Of a DNA stretch of 56,043 bases, positions 1 to 11,572 are shown piece by piece (position 1 is the first letter of the stretch; each line of letters opens with the position of its first letter). The stretch comes from Beroe ovata (lineage: Eukaryota > Ctenophora > Nuda > Beroida > Beroidae). The notes beneath the pieces are model-generated. The model did no database searches and was not told where the DNA came from. It saw only the letters and a list, made by a program, of their open reading frames with translations. Both the position numbers and the translations under genes were made by a program. The stretch is from NCBI GenBank assembly GCA_946803715.1, contig CAMPET010000299.1, positions 2,347 to 58,389 of the forward strand, given 5' to 3'.

Positions 1-19
1 CCCCCCCCCCCTCCCTCAC

Positions 20-226
20 CTCTAGCTCTCCCAGAAGTTTGAACATGGTGTCGGAGATGTCTGTGAAGGGTGTCCGGTGAGCTAGCCTGAGAATTGTACT
101 CAGGAACAACTTCACGCTGTGTAGCTCAGATCGGGCCATGGCCAGGATGTCTGTCGTGATGTACGCCAGCACATCCTTCCGCTCTTCGCAGTCCTCTGTA
201 GCCAACTTGGAGAACATCTCCTCAAC
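20..226 (-). CDS. Internal exon of an unidentified helical protein (partial gene)
   Basis: A 207-base exon, phase 0 at both ends, is open on the minus strand for 69 codons. It has an acceptor (TTATCCCAG on the coding strand, at 227 and above) and a donor (GAG then GTGAGGGAG, at 11-19). The peptide begins VEEMFSKLATED and is rich in Leu, Glu, Lys and Ala, with a HEAT/ARM-like look (for example FLSTILRLAH). I do not recognise the family. The rest of the gene should lie to the left of the window, and I found no convincing upstream exon to the right. The exon is supported by its codon content and paired splice sites only. Confidence 0.6.
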
Positions 227-3200
227 CTGGGATAACAGTTCATGTGTTTACAATTTGTGTGAACACTGAACAGTTCATGTGTTAGCGGTTTGTGTTAACA
301 ATTTGTGGGAATCGTGTTAACAGTTCGTGATACATATTGTGGGAATCGTGTTAACGGTCCGTGTTAACAATTTGTGAGAATCGTGGTAACAGTTCATGAG
401 ATATATAATTGTGGTACCTAGCAGGTTGTGTGTAAGGAGATAACAGTGTGACTTCAAGAATGAACATGGAAACAAGTGCTATCACTGTTAACAGAATATT
501 CTATTCCCCACATTTCAATATCTATTCCCTCCACAACATTATAATAACCCACAGGGCACAGCACCAATATCGCCTCAACCACGCTTCTCTTTACCTCAGC
601 TGCTAATTGAACAAAATACCCCCACACACACAGCATAAGCCATTTTTGGGCACAGCGTTTATGCACTCTCGACATGACACCAGGATCAAGCTTGTCAATA
701 ACCGCTCATTGAGACCGACAATATAAATGCATGGCATTTACGAAAAGCTGGGTTTATAAATAGAACACATTCCCTACTCCTCATGCTACAAGGTGCACAG
801 TATTCTATGTTTCGGTTTCCCAGGTTGGTAACATGAAGGAGTGATAAGAATGATGAAGGAGCATGTCTATAAAAGTATGCCTATCATCAGCCGACATCAT
901 TATCCACTCTTCATTTCGTACTGATTCGTAATGAGCTGACCTGACAGGCGGTAGACTTCCCCCCAGACTTGTACAGATAAGTGTCTCGCATGATGGTGGT
1001 GGTACATATTATTATTTAAAACACACAAAACCGACTGTTATCACATAATCCGAGTGGTATTGTATTGCAAGCACTCTCTCACCCCTCTCTTTTATACACG
1101 GAAATCGCGTACTCCATTATTTAACATAATGCCTCCAATACCTAGTCGTATAATAGTCGTATATAGATACAATGTGACAGTGTTATACGTACAGGTTCAA
1201 TTTCAGTGTTTCAATAATTGAATGAGGTTTGGGTGATACATAAAAATTCAGTTATGTATTTCGGATGAAGTCACACAATGTTTTATCTGTGAATGCGACG
1301 CCAGCCGTATTCTGGAAATGACCTTTGCACGCGTGTAGGAAGTCAGAGTATCACCGTTCCAAACCTTCATAAGGACAGAACGTGATAATGAAATGAGGTC
1401 GATCGGAATGAGAAGTGGTGTCAATTCAAATCAGGTTTAGGATCGAGTGTCATCGTTAAAAGTGAGCAGAACGATGGCGTCGCAACAAAATTCAACATTG
1501 GGAACAAAGAATTTCCTCACACATTGAACGCGGTTAAAGACAGTATCGAGTATGTAACCGATTCAATGACGAGCAACTTCCTGTTAGTTGCTGTATGTTG
1601 CTGCAGACAGCACTTCCTATATCAGATGAGTGACAATGTGATGACTTTATAGTGGAATTGTGCATTAAGTACCTTTCTTCCGCTATTGAAAGCAACATTT
1701 TCTACTCAAGGAGCAGTACTCAATACAAGAATTTCATTGCCCTATGTCTCGTGCGATCTATTATAATGTGAGACACATCATGATCATGCACATACCAGGA
1801 CGTTGAAGACAGCTGTATTTTTCCTGATGAATATCCTATTGTCTGCTGCTCTGGGTATGAATGGGGTGGGAGTGACGCGCAAGCACACGCGAGACCCATG
1901 AGTTCGGTCACAGTTATCTGGAACTTGACATGGGAATACTCTGGAGTCAGCGGTGGGAGGGTAGGATTGAGAAGAGCGGAGGGTGGGTTGGGTGGGTCGC
2001 TTTTGAGGAGGGGTGTATGGGACGACGGGACCCATCAGAGAAACGAGCATCTCAACAATCAACTGTGACTACACTACTTTCATACATCCTGATCTAATGG
2101 AAAATGTTGAGAACTTGGGAGGAACTAGAAAACTCGACGAGAAACATTATAGAAAGAGCAATCTGAGATCTTTAGTTTATGTGTGTGGAGGAATAGATTG
2201 TGCTCGAAGGAAACGAGTAACTTACCACTCCCATGAAACTTGAACGATTTATTCACAAGGGTTTTTAAGTACGTAATAAGCGGGTTTAAACACAATGATA
2301 TCATCTGTGGGAAAAGTCTTGAACAATATGGAAAATAGAGATCAAATTTAATTACGTTGATATTATGCTTCATGAAGGTGTTGTTTTACACTAGCTTCAT
2401 GTAAAAAGATTCAATCCCAAAACACGTTAAAGGCTAACTTAAACACGTTAAACACGTTAAAGGCTAAACTGAAGAAGAAACGGAACGCAACAGACGCAAT
2501 TACTAACAGAGTGAATGCAAATATGTTTGCATAAATAAAGGGTGTAATTCAGCACGATAACGAAATTAACTGAAGTTATTTATCATCAACAATGCATATT
2601 TCTTGTGGTCCTAGAACACTAATACCATGTGACCACAATCACGTGATTCAGTCACAAGATGTGTTGTAGTCTCCAAAATGGCTGGCTGACCAGCACATGC
2701 AGTACTGACTGATGGAGAATTTGACACATGTGGGCACATGAGGCACACAACAGTAACGCACACAAATTACTTAAAATTGATTTTGATAATATAATTATGA
2801 CGACCTGACGCGTGGCACAACGACCATGCATAATACTGAAGAATATTTCCAGCAAAATGCAACATTAATTATCAACACAATCAAGTAAGATTACAGATTT
2901 CATTTTGGGCTGTTATCAGTAAATCTTTGCAGACATACCTATCATGTCTGATAATCAGACAGTATGTCCTGTGTTGCAATCAACAAAATGAGATAATTGA
3001 GGAATCTGGTGTGAAAGACGCAATAGTGCTAATTCAATTTCGAGTCCATTACATGATGCATCTTCAGACCCACCATAACTTGCTCAACGTGGTTACCATG
3101 AGCTTGATCGATCATGTATTCTGTAACTATTGCTGTTACTATTGAACTCTAATGGACTCATTTGAACCAATAGGTTCTGTTGAGTCAATGGAGATTCAAT

Positions 3201-3911
3201 GAACAATCATCACAGTTCAGTGAACTGAAATGATGGTTTAGTGATGCAACTTCTATGACTTCATTTCATACATACTCAACCAAGTGCATAATTTACTCCA
3301 GCTCTTATCATCATAATTGGAACTGGCATTTTATTACATGGGCATGAAGTGAGCGGAAATAGTGAGAGTAGGAACAGAGATAAGAGAAAGCTAAAGAGAG
3401 AAAGAAAATGGAGAAAGGATATTGAGTAACGTACCAGAGTGTAATCAAGTCTCTCCTTTGGAATGTACAGAGAAATCTTCTCGGGGCGAGAACCAAGCAT
3501 GTTGCTTATCTGAAATTGTATTATCTGCTTGATAAAAGCTGGCAATAACCTCATTCTAGGATGTTGGTACTTTAGGAAACTTGTGAAAGAATAACATTTT
3601 CTGATTCTATCCAGTCAATGAAGTATAAACCAAACCTTGTCTGGAGATGTGATCATGAATGGCTGAAGCTAGTAACACAGGGTCTGGTACCTTCATTGGG
3701 CCATTTCAAGGACATCAATCAAATTCATCCTGGGGTATATGCCAATTATATTGTTCATATGAGGGCTTGATCATTGAACGCATAGAAGATGGTCCATAAA
3801 ATTATCAACATGAAATGATCAACAAAATTATGCAAAGAATCAGTAATGAATGAATAACCTTAGATCTCAATAGCAGCAGCTAGTTATGTTTGTTCAGTTT
3901 GATCATAATTC
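227..3911. other. Intergenic or intronic stretch with no recognised gene
   Basis: Apart from the degenerate repeat near its left end I see no supported gene. ORFs here are short and lack family resemblance or paired splice sites. Part of it is probably intron of the leftmost gene. A short direct repeat (AACACGTTAAAGGCTAA) occurs around 2424-2467, and GT/CA-rich tracts are scattered. Confidence 0.4.
237..410. repeat. Degenerate short tandem repeat
   Basis: Variants of GTGTTAACAATTTGTGGGAATC and GTTAACAGTTCGTG recur several times, with the spacing varying through small insertions and deletions. This is a degenerate minisatellite in the intron or flank of the exon at 20-226. No coding potential is visible. 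Confidence 0.55.
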
Positions 3912-4610
3912 ATNGACCTTATTGAAGCATTTAAGATTGTTTCTGGGAAAGTCAACTATGCTAAAGATGTTTTCAACTTGGGTCGGTCTGGGTGTAATAT
4001 TATTAGTAGAGTTAAAGTTAATGCTGATAATGACATTTGTAAATTAAGACAATACTTTCTCCCAGATAGGATTAAAAATTATTGGAACAGGTTACCAGGC
4101 TATGTTAAATCTTCAGAGAGTGTAATATCTTTCAAAATTAACTTAGAATTATTCAAGAAGGAGTCAATTTCAAACAGCTCAATTGAGAATTATTGGAATG
4201 TGTCGAATTTGATCATCAGAAAAATAGAGGGTAACCCCAATTACTTGGAGCGTAAAGAAAAGTTCAACAATTATCTGTTAGATAACCCTTTTGTTGCAAA
4301 AAAGAAGGGTATAAATACTTCAACACACTAACATTACAGTTGTTTTTAACTTAAATTATTTATTTTTAATCTGTTTACGTTTTTAATTAGGCAATTATTG
4401 CTATTATTATAGAAGTTTCTGTTGTTATTTGGTCATTGTTTATATTGCATAGTTTCTAGAAACAATGGAACTTAACTGAAGACCTTTTGTTTCGTGGGGA
4501 GTACCCTGTATGGGTACATAATTCAATGAATTATTTTTATGAAGAGTGAAGTGTCAGAACAGAGTTGCCTGAAGGCAAAAAGTTTTATTTATTTTTATTT
4601 ATTTTTCATC
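3912..4610 (+). mobile_element. 3' fragment of a non-LTR (CR1/L2/RTE-like) retrotransposon
   Basis: From about 3912 to the stop at 4331 one frame encodes the C-terminal end of a reverse-transcriptase polyprotein. It has the family's DLIEAFKIVSGK motif followed by the RQYFLPDRIKNYWNRLPGYV block (typically F-F-x-R-hydrophobic-x2-x-W-N-x-L-P) and SFKINLELF. The catalytic reverse-transcriptase and endonuclease parts are missing, and an N at 3914 interrupts the left edge, so this is a 5'-truncated dead copy. After the stop comes an AT-rich 3' UTR ending near 4585-4610 with GCCTGAAGGC and a TTTATTTATTTTTATTTATT tail, as is common for CR1/L2-type ends. The clade cannot be fixed from this fragment. 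Confidence 0.8.
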
Positions 4611-4789
4611 TTCAGGATCCATCTTCAGGAGCTCTGTGAGAATGCATATCATCCTCAATTTGATTGTAATAAGTAGTGTTGATAAGTTTATAAGTATATA
4701 TGATAGGATATCAATGACTGATCATTATCAGGCAACTAGATTTGGTTGAATATCAGTTAATTTTAGATAGCTATATCTGACCAAAGGAT
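4332..4789. other. Retrotransposon 3' UTR and AT-rich spacer before the TTC23-like gene
   Basis: The left part is the untranslated tail of the retrotransposon fragment. The remaining 180 bases lead into the TTC23-like start codon at 4790. No gene or clear promoter motif is seen. Confidence 0.5.
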
Positions 4790-6585
4790 ATGAATATCCT
4801 TCACACAAGCAAGCACTTTGATGTCTTTGAGCCAAAATTGAATATTGAGGAAAACCTATTACATGTGCAGAATGTTTTGGATGCATTTGATCTGGTAGGA
4901 ACTTATGACATAAATTACATTTCTATGTCATATATTATAAAACTGGTTATTGCTTTTGAAATAAGTCTGAACTGATATCATTCCAGGTTATCAAAGGAGA
5001 AGCAGAAGAGCTTTTGAGATCTCTTATCAAACTAATTGCTTATGCAAGATTATTCAATAAAGAAGATGCTCTTCCACTGTCTGTGGCTCATATCATGGGT
5101 TTGCATTATGCAACTACATTCCTATGATGAGAACCATGTGGTCAATGACAATGACGTGGTTTAAAACTGTTTTTAAGATATTTCATTACAGTTAGCAGTG
5201 TCTATACAATCAAAAAGAATTACTGGAAGCAAGGAGAGTTTCATGCATCAGAATGTGTCCTTCACGCTGAGAATGTTCCAACCTGCAAAGAACAGCTCAA
5301 TATTCTGGTGAAACCCATCAGACAGTCCTATTTCGAGAATTCAATTTGCACAGTTTTGCAGATAATCATCAAGGCTAACCCAATATCTGATCATTCATAA
5401 TTTCAGACTGAAGGATATTACATGTTGAGCTATAATCGTCTTAAATTAGGTAAGGTAGGAGAAGCTTCAGAGGCAGCATCAGCAGCAATGAGCTGCATAG
5501 AAGAGCTAAAATACCTCGGCTACAGCCCAAGTAAGTATTTATTGAAAATCGACATTCCTGAGTTCATTCATTACTAACTTTAGTTTATTGCTGATGACAT
5601 TTTGCCTACCTATTCATTAATTTTACAGGATCCCATTTTAGGTGATCCTGATTTGCCATACAAGATATCTGTTCTCTCTGCTTGGTCATCACCTTCGAAG
5701 CCATCCATCTTGGAAGAATCTTTGAATCTCAAAGGTCCCCCTGAAAAGAATGTATACATTCATTTAATGATCTCCAACTATCATCAAGCTAATGGAGATC
5801 CTACAGAAGCACTCAAATCAGCAAAAGCTGCTTTTGAACAGGCTAACGAATTCGATGATCTAGCTATGCAAGCCGATGCCACAAGGTGAGCAGGAATAAA
5901 TTCCCAGTTTTCCTCGGTTTCATGACAAAATCAGCTGAGTTACACACGCATTTCAGATGCCTTGGGGTATGTTTCCTCGATTCTCCTGGCCACGGCTGTG
6001 CTGAAGAAGGTTTAGAGACTCTGAAACAAGCAGTAGCACTGTATACTACACAATTCACTGGTCTTCATCCAGTTGCATTGTCCACCAACGATCTCATTAT
6101 CAACGCACTAATTAAGCAGGTAGTCTTTGACCATGAAATAAAGCAATCGAAATAGCAATCAGGCTAGTGTAGTCCAGGCTGGTTGCTATGTTTGATGAAG
6201 CTCCTTCATTTATAGGAGAAATACGAAGAGGCAGTGGAAGAACTCAAAGCTGTGAAGGAAGCAAAAGTTTTGAAGTTTGGAGATTATAGTAAAGAGATGT
6301 CTGACTTTTACAAACAGCTAGGTATGGCCAACACGAGCATGCATTAAATAGTCTCGATGCGATAATATCCATTTGATAGTTATGAATTGAGTGCTATTCA
6401 ACTCCTCAGGATCTCTTTATCTCATTCTGAACCGCCAGAGACAAGCACTCTCAACCTTCAAACAATGCCTTGCTATACTGAACGTTATCCAAACCAAGCC
6501 AAACAGTGTTACTGTCTCAGTTCGAGACATCATCAAATCGTTAGAGGCAAACAAGAGTGTGAGACCTATGTTTAAACTCTATTAA
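4790..6585 (+). CDS. TTC23: TTC23-family tetratricopeptide repeat protein
   Basis: Eight exons join in phase to 381 codons: 4790-4894, 4987-5098, 5192-5307, 5407-5530, 5642-5885, 5957-6119, 6216-6321, 6410-6585. The product is an all-helical TPR protein. The first repeat region (GEAEELLRSLIKL followed by RLFNKEDALPLSVAHIM) and the last (AKVLKFGDYSKEMSDFYKQL then ALSTFKQCLAIL) match the pattern of human TTC23, which has a similar FGDFSPEV block and is 447 residues long. In vertebrates TTC23 binds IQCE and EFCAB7 and works at the ciliary EvC zone in Hedgehog signalling; the role here is inferred. Exon 5 must use the acceptor CATTTTAG ending at 5641, because the nearer TTTACAG gives a stop. The donor after exon 2 is weak. 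TTC23L is an alternative name. Confidence 0.7.
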
Positions 6586-6926
6586 CTCGGGTCTATGTCT
6601 CGATGTGGAATTGTAAATACTTATTGCTATTTTTTGACGTTTATGTGATTAATTTTGACTTCGTATTCAAGTAGTAGGTACGTTATTTATTATTTTTCGT
6701 TTATTCAGACTAAAATGTCCCATATTATTTTTAACGGGCAAATTAATTGTAAGATGACCTATATGGAATTGACCGCATTTTTTTGATATAGTTTATGTAA
6801 TTCAATATGCGCGAATGATTTTGAATCGGTTTGAATCATGAAATATTCAATTACAAGTGTCAAATGTTGATATCGAAGCCCATGTATTCCGATTGTATTC
6901 ACAACGTTACCCTGCTTTAATAGACC
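6586..6926. other. Spacer between TTC23-like gene and DNAAF3
   Basis: The 341 bases are AT-rich, presumably 3' UTR of the upstream gene and promoter/5' UTR of DNAAF3. No TATA box or other specific element can be assigned. Confidence 0.4.
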
Positions 6927-9099
6927 ATGTCTCTACTTGACGGAGTGGGCCATCTCAGTTGGTGGGGCTTCAGCCCCTCCACCGACCTCACAACGTACTG
7001 TTCTCACAACAAGGACGGTCCGCTCCGAATTCTGTGTGTCGGGGGAAATGATCTGAGACATGTTCTCCGACTGGTGAGTACTGCGTGAGCTCTCACGCTT
7101 TACCATTTGAAATTGATCTAACGCGTGATTCTGAGGGCCCTCACACGTATTTTCGGTATATGATTCATGTGGAATGTGAAATGAAACATTTGTTTCAGAT
7201 GTGTAGCGGAAGGGAGGTGGAAGTGTATCTCATGGAAACTAATTTGGAACTCTATTGTCGACATCTTCTCCTCCTCTCAGCCCTCCTGCAACCGGCCCAC
7301 CTGATGGGACTCCAGGTGGAACAATTAGCTAATTAGCAATCTAATTAGCTTCACTTCTATATTGATCCGTGTACAATGGACGCTGACCATTGTTCGGTTT
7401 CTCAGGAAAAGACTGAGTTATACCTAGACCTGTTTGGAAATAGTCACGTGAGATCTGCTAGCTACAAATTCGTGAAAAACAACGTTCCCAACTTCATCAG
7501 GTAATTATAATCGTCACTTCGTGTAATATTCAGTAGAGATGACATCAATTTTATCCGCTTGTGTCTATACAGGATGGTGACTGATGAGGATTATCTGAGG
7601 GACATGCTGCCCATGATAGATCTATCTCTGCTCAAGTTCAAGGAGCGAGACTTCATGGAGGGAATATTCAAGTTCTGGGCTGCTGATCAAAACAAGGATA
7701 CGTTCCCGGTAAATTTCACAGCATTTCGAGGAAGCTCAATTTTCAAACTGGTGTGCAAAATTGCAAAGAAATGTGCAACCGCACACTTTTTCTTATGGAA
7801 AATATGCCGAGTCCTAACAATTCCCCATCGGTAGATGGAGAAACTGTGGGATAGTCGAGTGAGGGCCTATCTAGGAGAGCGTTACGATGCTGGCAGGAAC
7901 ATATTCGACATGGACTTCAGTATGAAGCTGAAGGAGAGGGCTTCCCTTCTGGACTTCAATGAGTATGCAACTTGGCGTCAGACAGGTATTAACTAGTTGT
8001 GCTCCATTTTTACACGGCTGACAATCTGCTGACCCATGGATGACAATGGCTGACAATCTGCACACACACATTGAATTTGCAATCTATGATGCTTATCCAA
8101 ATTCCAGGTGTGGGTTTCGAGGTTCGTGACGGAGTATACGACACACCTAATCGTACCTTGTGCAGCGGGATAATCAAGATGATAGGAGGGGAGAAGAGGT
8201 TAGCGAGGGGCTACTGGGGGGATATAGCCTGCTCGCCATACCTTCCACATGGCATACATTGCCACCTCAAGGAGATGTATGAGGTAAGTAGTGTTCCACT
8301 GAGTTTTTACAAGATGGGGCTGGACTTCCCTTTATCCCCTAAACATTCATTGTTTATGAGACCTCAACAGTTGTCTAATGTCGATTCTGGACGATAGCTA
8401 CCCAGATGTCTTGACCGATCTATCTTTTAATCTCTGTCTTATTTTGAATTTAGCTGCCATGTTTACACACGACTCTTTACACTGCAGGTTAGGAATAGAG
8501 TGAACGTGAGAACTGCTAGTGAAGTCAGCGAGTACAACATCATGTCTCTGATACACCAGATAAACACTGGTAAACCGTATGACAAGCCGCCAAAACCAGA
8601 CCGATTTACGCTGGCTGCACCGAAGAATGAACCAGCCACTTTACAAGAGGTCATTGAAGAAGAAGAAGAGGAAGAGGGTGAAGAAGTTGAAGTCGGAGTC
8701 AGAGAGATTAAAATAGAGGATACGAGATCAAACAAAAGAAAACCACAAGCTCCCTTGTTAGAACTAAACAAGCCACAGTGCAATATTAAGGTTAAGTTAT
8801 TGCCGTTAGGAACAATGGAACAACTGCCACAGAAACAAAACCTGGTGAACAGTTTTGACTTGGTATATCTGTCGAACTCACAAGTTAGTTACTTCACCCC
8901 AGAACTGACAGCAATTCTGAAGGGAGATGCCGATGTTATTGTGGAGAATATTAAGTTTGTTCCACCTATTAGTAAGGAATTGGAGGGAAATTACTTGCCG
9001 AAAATCAAGGAAATGGCAGCGAAAGCGAAATGTGAATTTCTGGGTCCCGAAGATCCGATTCGAAATGAATTCCAGTTATCTTTCCATAGGATAGAGTAA
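6927..9099 (+). CDS. DNAAF3: Dynein axonemal assembly factor 3
   Basis: Seven exons join in phase to 477 codons: 6927-7073, 7199-7315, 7406-7500, 7573-7708, 7835-7985, 8108-8283, 8488-9099. DNAAF3 is a cytoplasmic factor needed to preassemble axonemal dynein arms for motile cilia. The N-terminus carries the diagnostic LSWWGFSPSTDLTTY block and a DUF4470-type RILCVGGNDLRHVLRL strand-helix. The middle has LLKFKERDFMEGIFKFW, SMKLKERASLLDFNEYATWR and the highly conserved ARGYWGDIACSPYLPHGI. The last exon holds an acidic run (residues roughly 205-220, mostly Glu) before a C-terminal region like that of the human protein (541 residues). It lies 341 bases downstream of the TTC23-like gene on the same strand. 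Family assignment is secure; the intron phases agree throughout. Confidence 0.93.
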
Positions 9100-10386
9100 C
9101 ATTGGGGTAACTTATCGATGTAACCTGTGGTTATTGTGTAGATATATGATTTGCAAAACGACTAACGGTCAAGCCTAAAGTGACCGGTCACACTTTGAAT
9201 AATGTATATTTGGAACGCGCGTGTTCAAATTATTGTCAAAAGGAACGTATCGCCCACAACCTATCAATGCGCGCGTCGGCAGCATGTTTCGTTGCTGGTA
9301 GCCGCGCGCGCTATTTTGATTTCCAGTTTCTTCCATGTTTACACAGGATTTATTGTAATGTCGAGTGAATATTTAAACATTCTGGTTCCTTCTCGTTTGT
9401 AAGTGCTCGGTTTCAATCTGTACCAGTTAAATAGGAGACATTGATACTTGTTTAGTGATAGGTACGTATCATCAACTACCAACGCCCATACGCGTCAATA
9501 CATTTGCGGTACTTAATTTAATGAATCAAGCCCCGGCTAGTAATATTTTGGTTACAACGTCACCCTGTGACAAGCTGCAATGATTGGAAACATGTTAATA
9601 TTCGGTATCACTCATTTTTTTATGTAAATGATCCATAGTGAGTGTCAACTCATCCAGCTTTGAAGTGATCATTGGGGGAGAAAACATTCGTGCGTGATTG
9701 CGTGAAACATGAAATATAACCGTGAATACTATTTTATTTGCTTCTAAACGTTTAGAGGCATGGGAATTCCGGTACATATATGCGTTCATATTATGGAAGC
9801 CGTATCTATATTCAATTTAGTTACAAATTGCATGAAAATATTGGGTGTTTTAGTGTGATTATCATTGAGTTTCGTTGCGGCAATGCATGTTAAGTTTCGG
9901 AACTTATTCTTACGCCTTTTTGTAGGTGATTTTCATGCCGGTCATCTGCTATTTTTAGTTGTGCTCTAATTGGCAGGTCATATTGCTTGTCTGTAACTGT
10001 TATGTTAAATGTCGGAAATCGTGGTAAGTTTTGAATATACTTAACATCGTCATTGATAGTTCACATAAGCATATTCTTATTGCATCATTTGGCGTGGTGC
10101 GGTGATAGTCGCTGACGCAAGTTCAAAGTTTGTCCACCTTAAAAGTCGGTATTCTTAAGGGAACTGTCAGTTGTTAACGGACACTTTCAGCTGTTAAACC
10201 AGGCACTTATTGTTAAACCAGGCACTTACTTCTCTAGCTTAAGCTTCCACATCCCACGAAATTGAACTTCGACTCCAAACTCTATATTTTGTATTAGCAT
10301 AATCGATTTCGTGTATTTGCCGACCTGTAACACTATATTACAAATCGTTATAATCTAGCTTTTAGCGACTTCCATCAGCTCGATAC
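9100..10386. other. Intergenic region with a GCGC-rich patch
   Basis: No gene is supported. A GC-rich patch at about 9217-9312 (GCGCGCGTCGGCAGC, CCGCGCGCGC) resembles other GCGC islands in the window. Near 10180-10230 a TGTTAAACCAGGCACTTA motif is repeated twice in tandem. Confidence 0.45.
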
Positions 10387-10626
10387 ATGGATATCTCAAA
10401 GTACAACATGTTCTACGCGAAAGTATGGGATAGCCCTCATGCCAACAGCAAATCCAACAGCACCCATAGTTTAAGTTATGCCAATGAAAGGGATTTCAGA
10501 TCATATGAGCTTGAGCAAAGGAAATCATCTTCAGATACTGATTCGCGGAGATCTACTATTTCATCCCGATCAAAGTTGTCGTCCAATTTGAAACTATTTC
10601 TTGCTAGACTAAAAGTCCAGAAGTAA
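10387..10626 (+). CDS. Possible small single-exon protein, Ser-rich, unidentified
   Basis: An ATG-to-TAA ORF of 79 codons starts MDISKYNMFYAKVWD and continues as a Ser/Arg-rich stretch (SSSDTDSRRSTISSRSKLSS) before a basic amphipathic end (LKLFLARLKVQK). It is AUG-initiated and has a plausible codon composition, but there is no domain, no recognisable homolog and no clear splice partner. It could be a lone small gene, the last exon of something unseen, or chance. Confidence 0.3.
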   Translation: MDISKYNMFYAKVWDSPHANSKSNSTHSLSYANERDFRSYELEQRKSSSDTDSRRSTISSRSKLSSNLKLFLARLKVQK

Positions 10627-11194
10627 AAACATAAAAATAGTTATCGTGATCAAATATTTGACTTTGAGTTTAAGTGTAATTCTATTACTGTTTAGTTTAT
10701 TTGATGTTAAATTATTTAAATTGTTACAGTGATCAGTGTCCAGTGATCATCACACATCATCAATCAAAATCAAAAAAGTGTTCTTTGAAATTTTATGGAT
10801 TTGAAATTGAATTTGAATGGTGCTCACTAAAACTGAATTTTAAGACTTGATTTGCACATAAATATCTTGTCAGAGCAGAGTTCACCTGCAACCTGAGTAT
10901 CAGACCAGAGACCTATGTTTAATTTCTCTCGCGCCGCGCGCGCTTGACGCTTGTATATATAGTAATTCAAATTGTACGATTATAAATTAAGACCTGCTGA
11001 GTGCAGAGGTGTACGTCCCCGGTCAAGATATGTTGCAGAAATCTTGTCGATCGATGATAGATCCTGTCGAGAATTCCGTTTCGTGTGCAGCGCAAACTTA
11101 TTCTCAGACAGCGGCTTGCAATTGCATCAAGCAACAAAGGAAAATCCGATCCTTGTTTGTTGTTCCGGCGCGGCGCTGCGTGACGGCGTGACGC

Positions 11195-11300
11195 GGTGAC
11201 TCAAATACTCGACTCCGCGGTTTCTCTCCTTTCTACGACTTTTCATTTCACTGAATAGAACAGGGGCGCGCAACGTGTGCACAGAAGTCCTACAATGTTG
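11195..11300. repeat. Dispersed GC-rich repeat, copy 1
   Basis: The segment has the order CAAATACTC, then TTCTACGACTTTTCA, then TTCACTGA, then ACAGGGGCGCGC, then CAACGTGTGCA. The same blocks in the same order recur at 39640-39745, with differences between them. This is a dispersed repeat, probably a fragment of an uncharacterised non-autonomous element. Confidence 0.7.
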
Positions 11301-11440
11301 CCTGGCGATGCTAGGCCCAGCTGACGCGAGCCGCGAAGCGGCGAGCGACAGCGAGAATGTCTGAGAATGCAAATGTCTGAGAATGATTTGCGGCGCGCGC
11401 GCAATGAAATTCTCGACAGGGGCTATCATCGACAGCCAAC

Positions 11441-11572
11441 TACAATGTGGAAACTTGTAGGATTTTACCCTACCCTCGGTGCGCGCGATTTTCAATCCGC
11501 CCCGAGGATAAAATCCCGCCAGGGATAAAATCCCGCCAGCAAGGGTAGGGTGAAATCCTACAATGTGGAAAC
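11441..11572. repeat. Imperfect hairpin flanked by 14-base direct repeats
   Basis: The 19-base arms at 11458-11476 and 11542-11560 are inverted copies of each other with one mismatch (core GGATTT-ACCCTACCCT). The motif TACAATGTGGAAAC occurs directly repeated at 11441-11454 and 11559-11572. The loop contains two tandem copies of GATAAAATCCCGCCAG. This looks like a small hairpin/MITE-type element. Confidence 0.65.
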
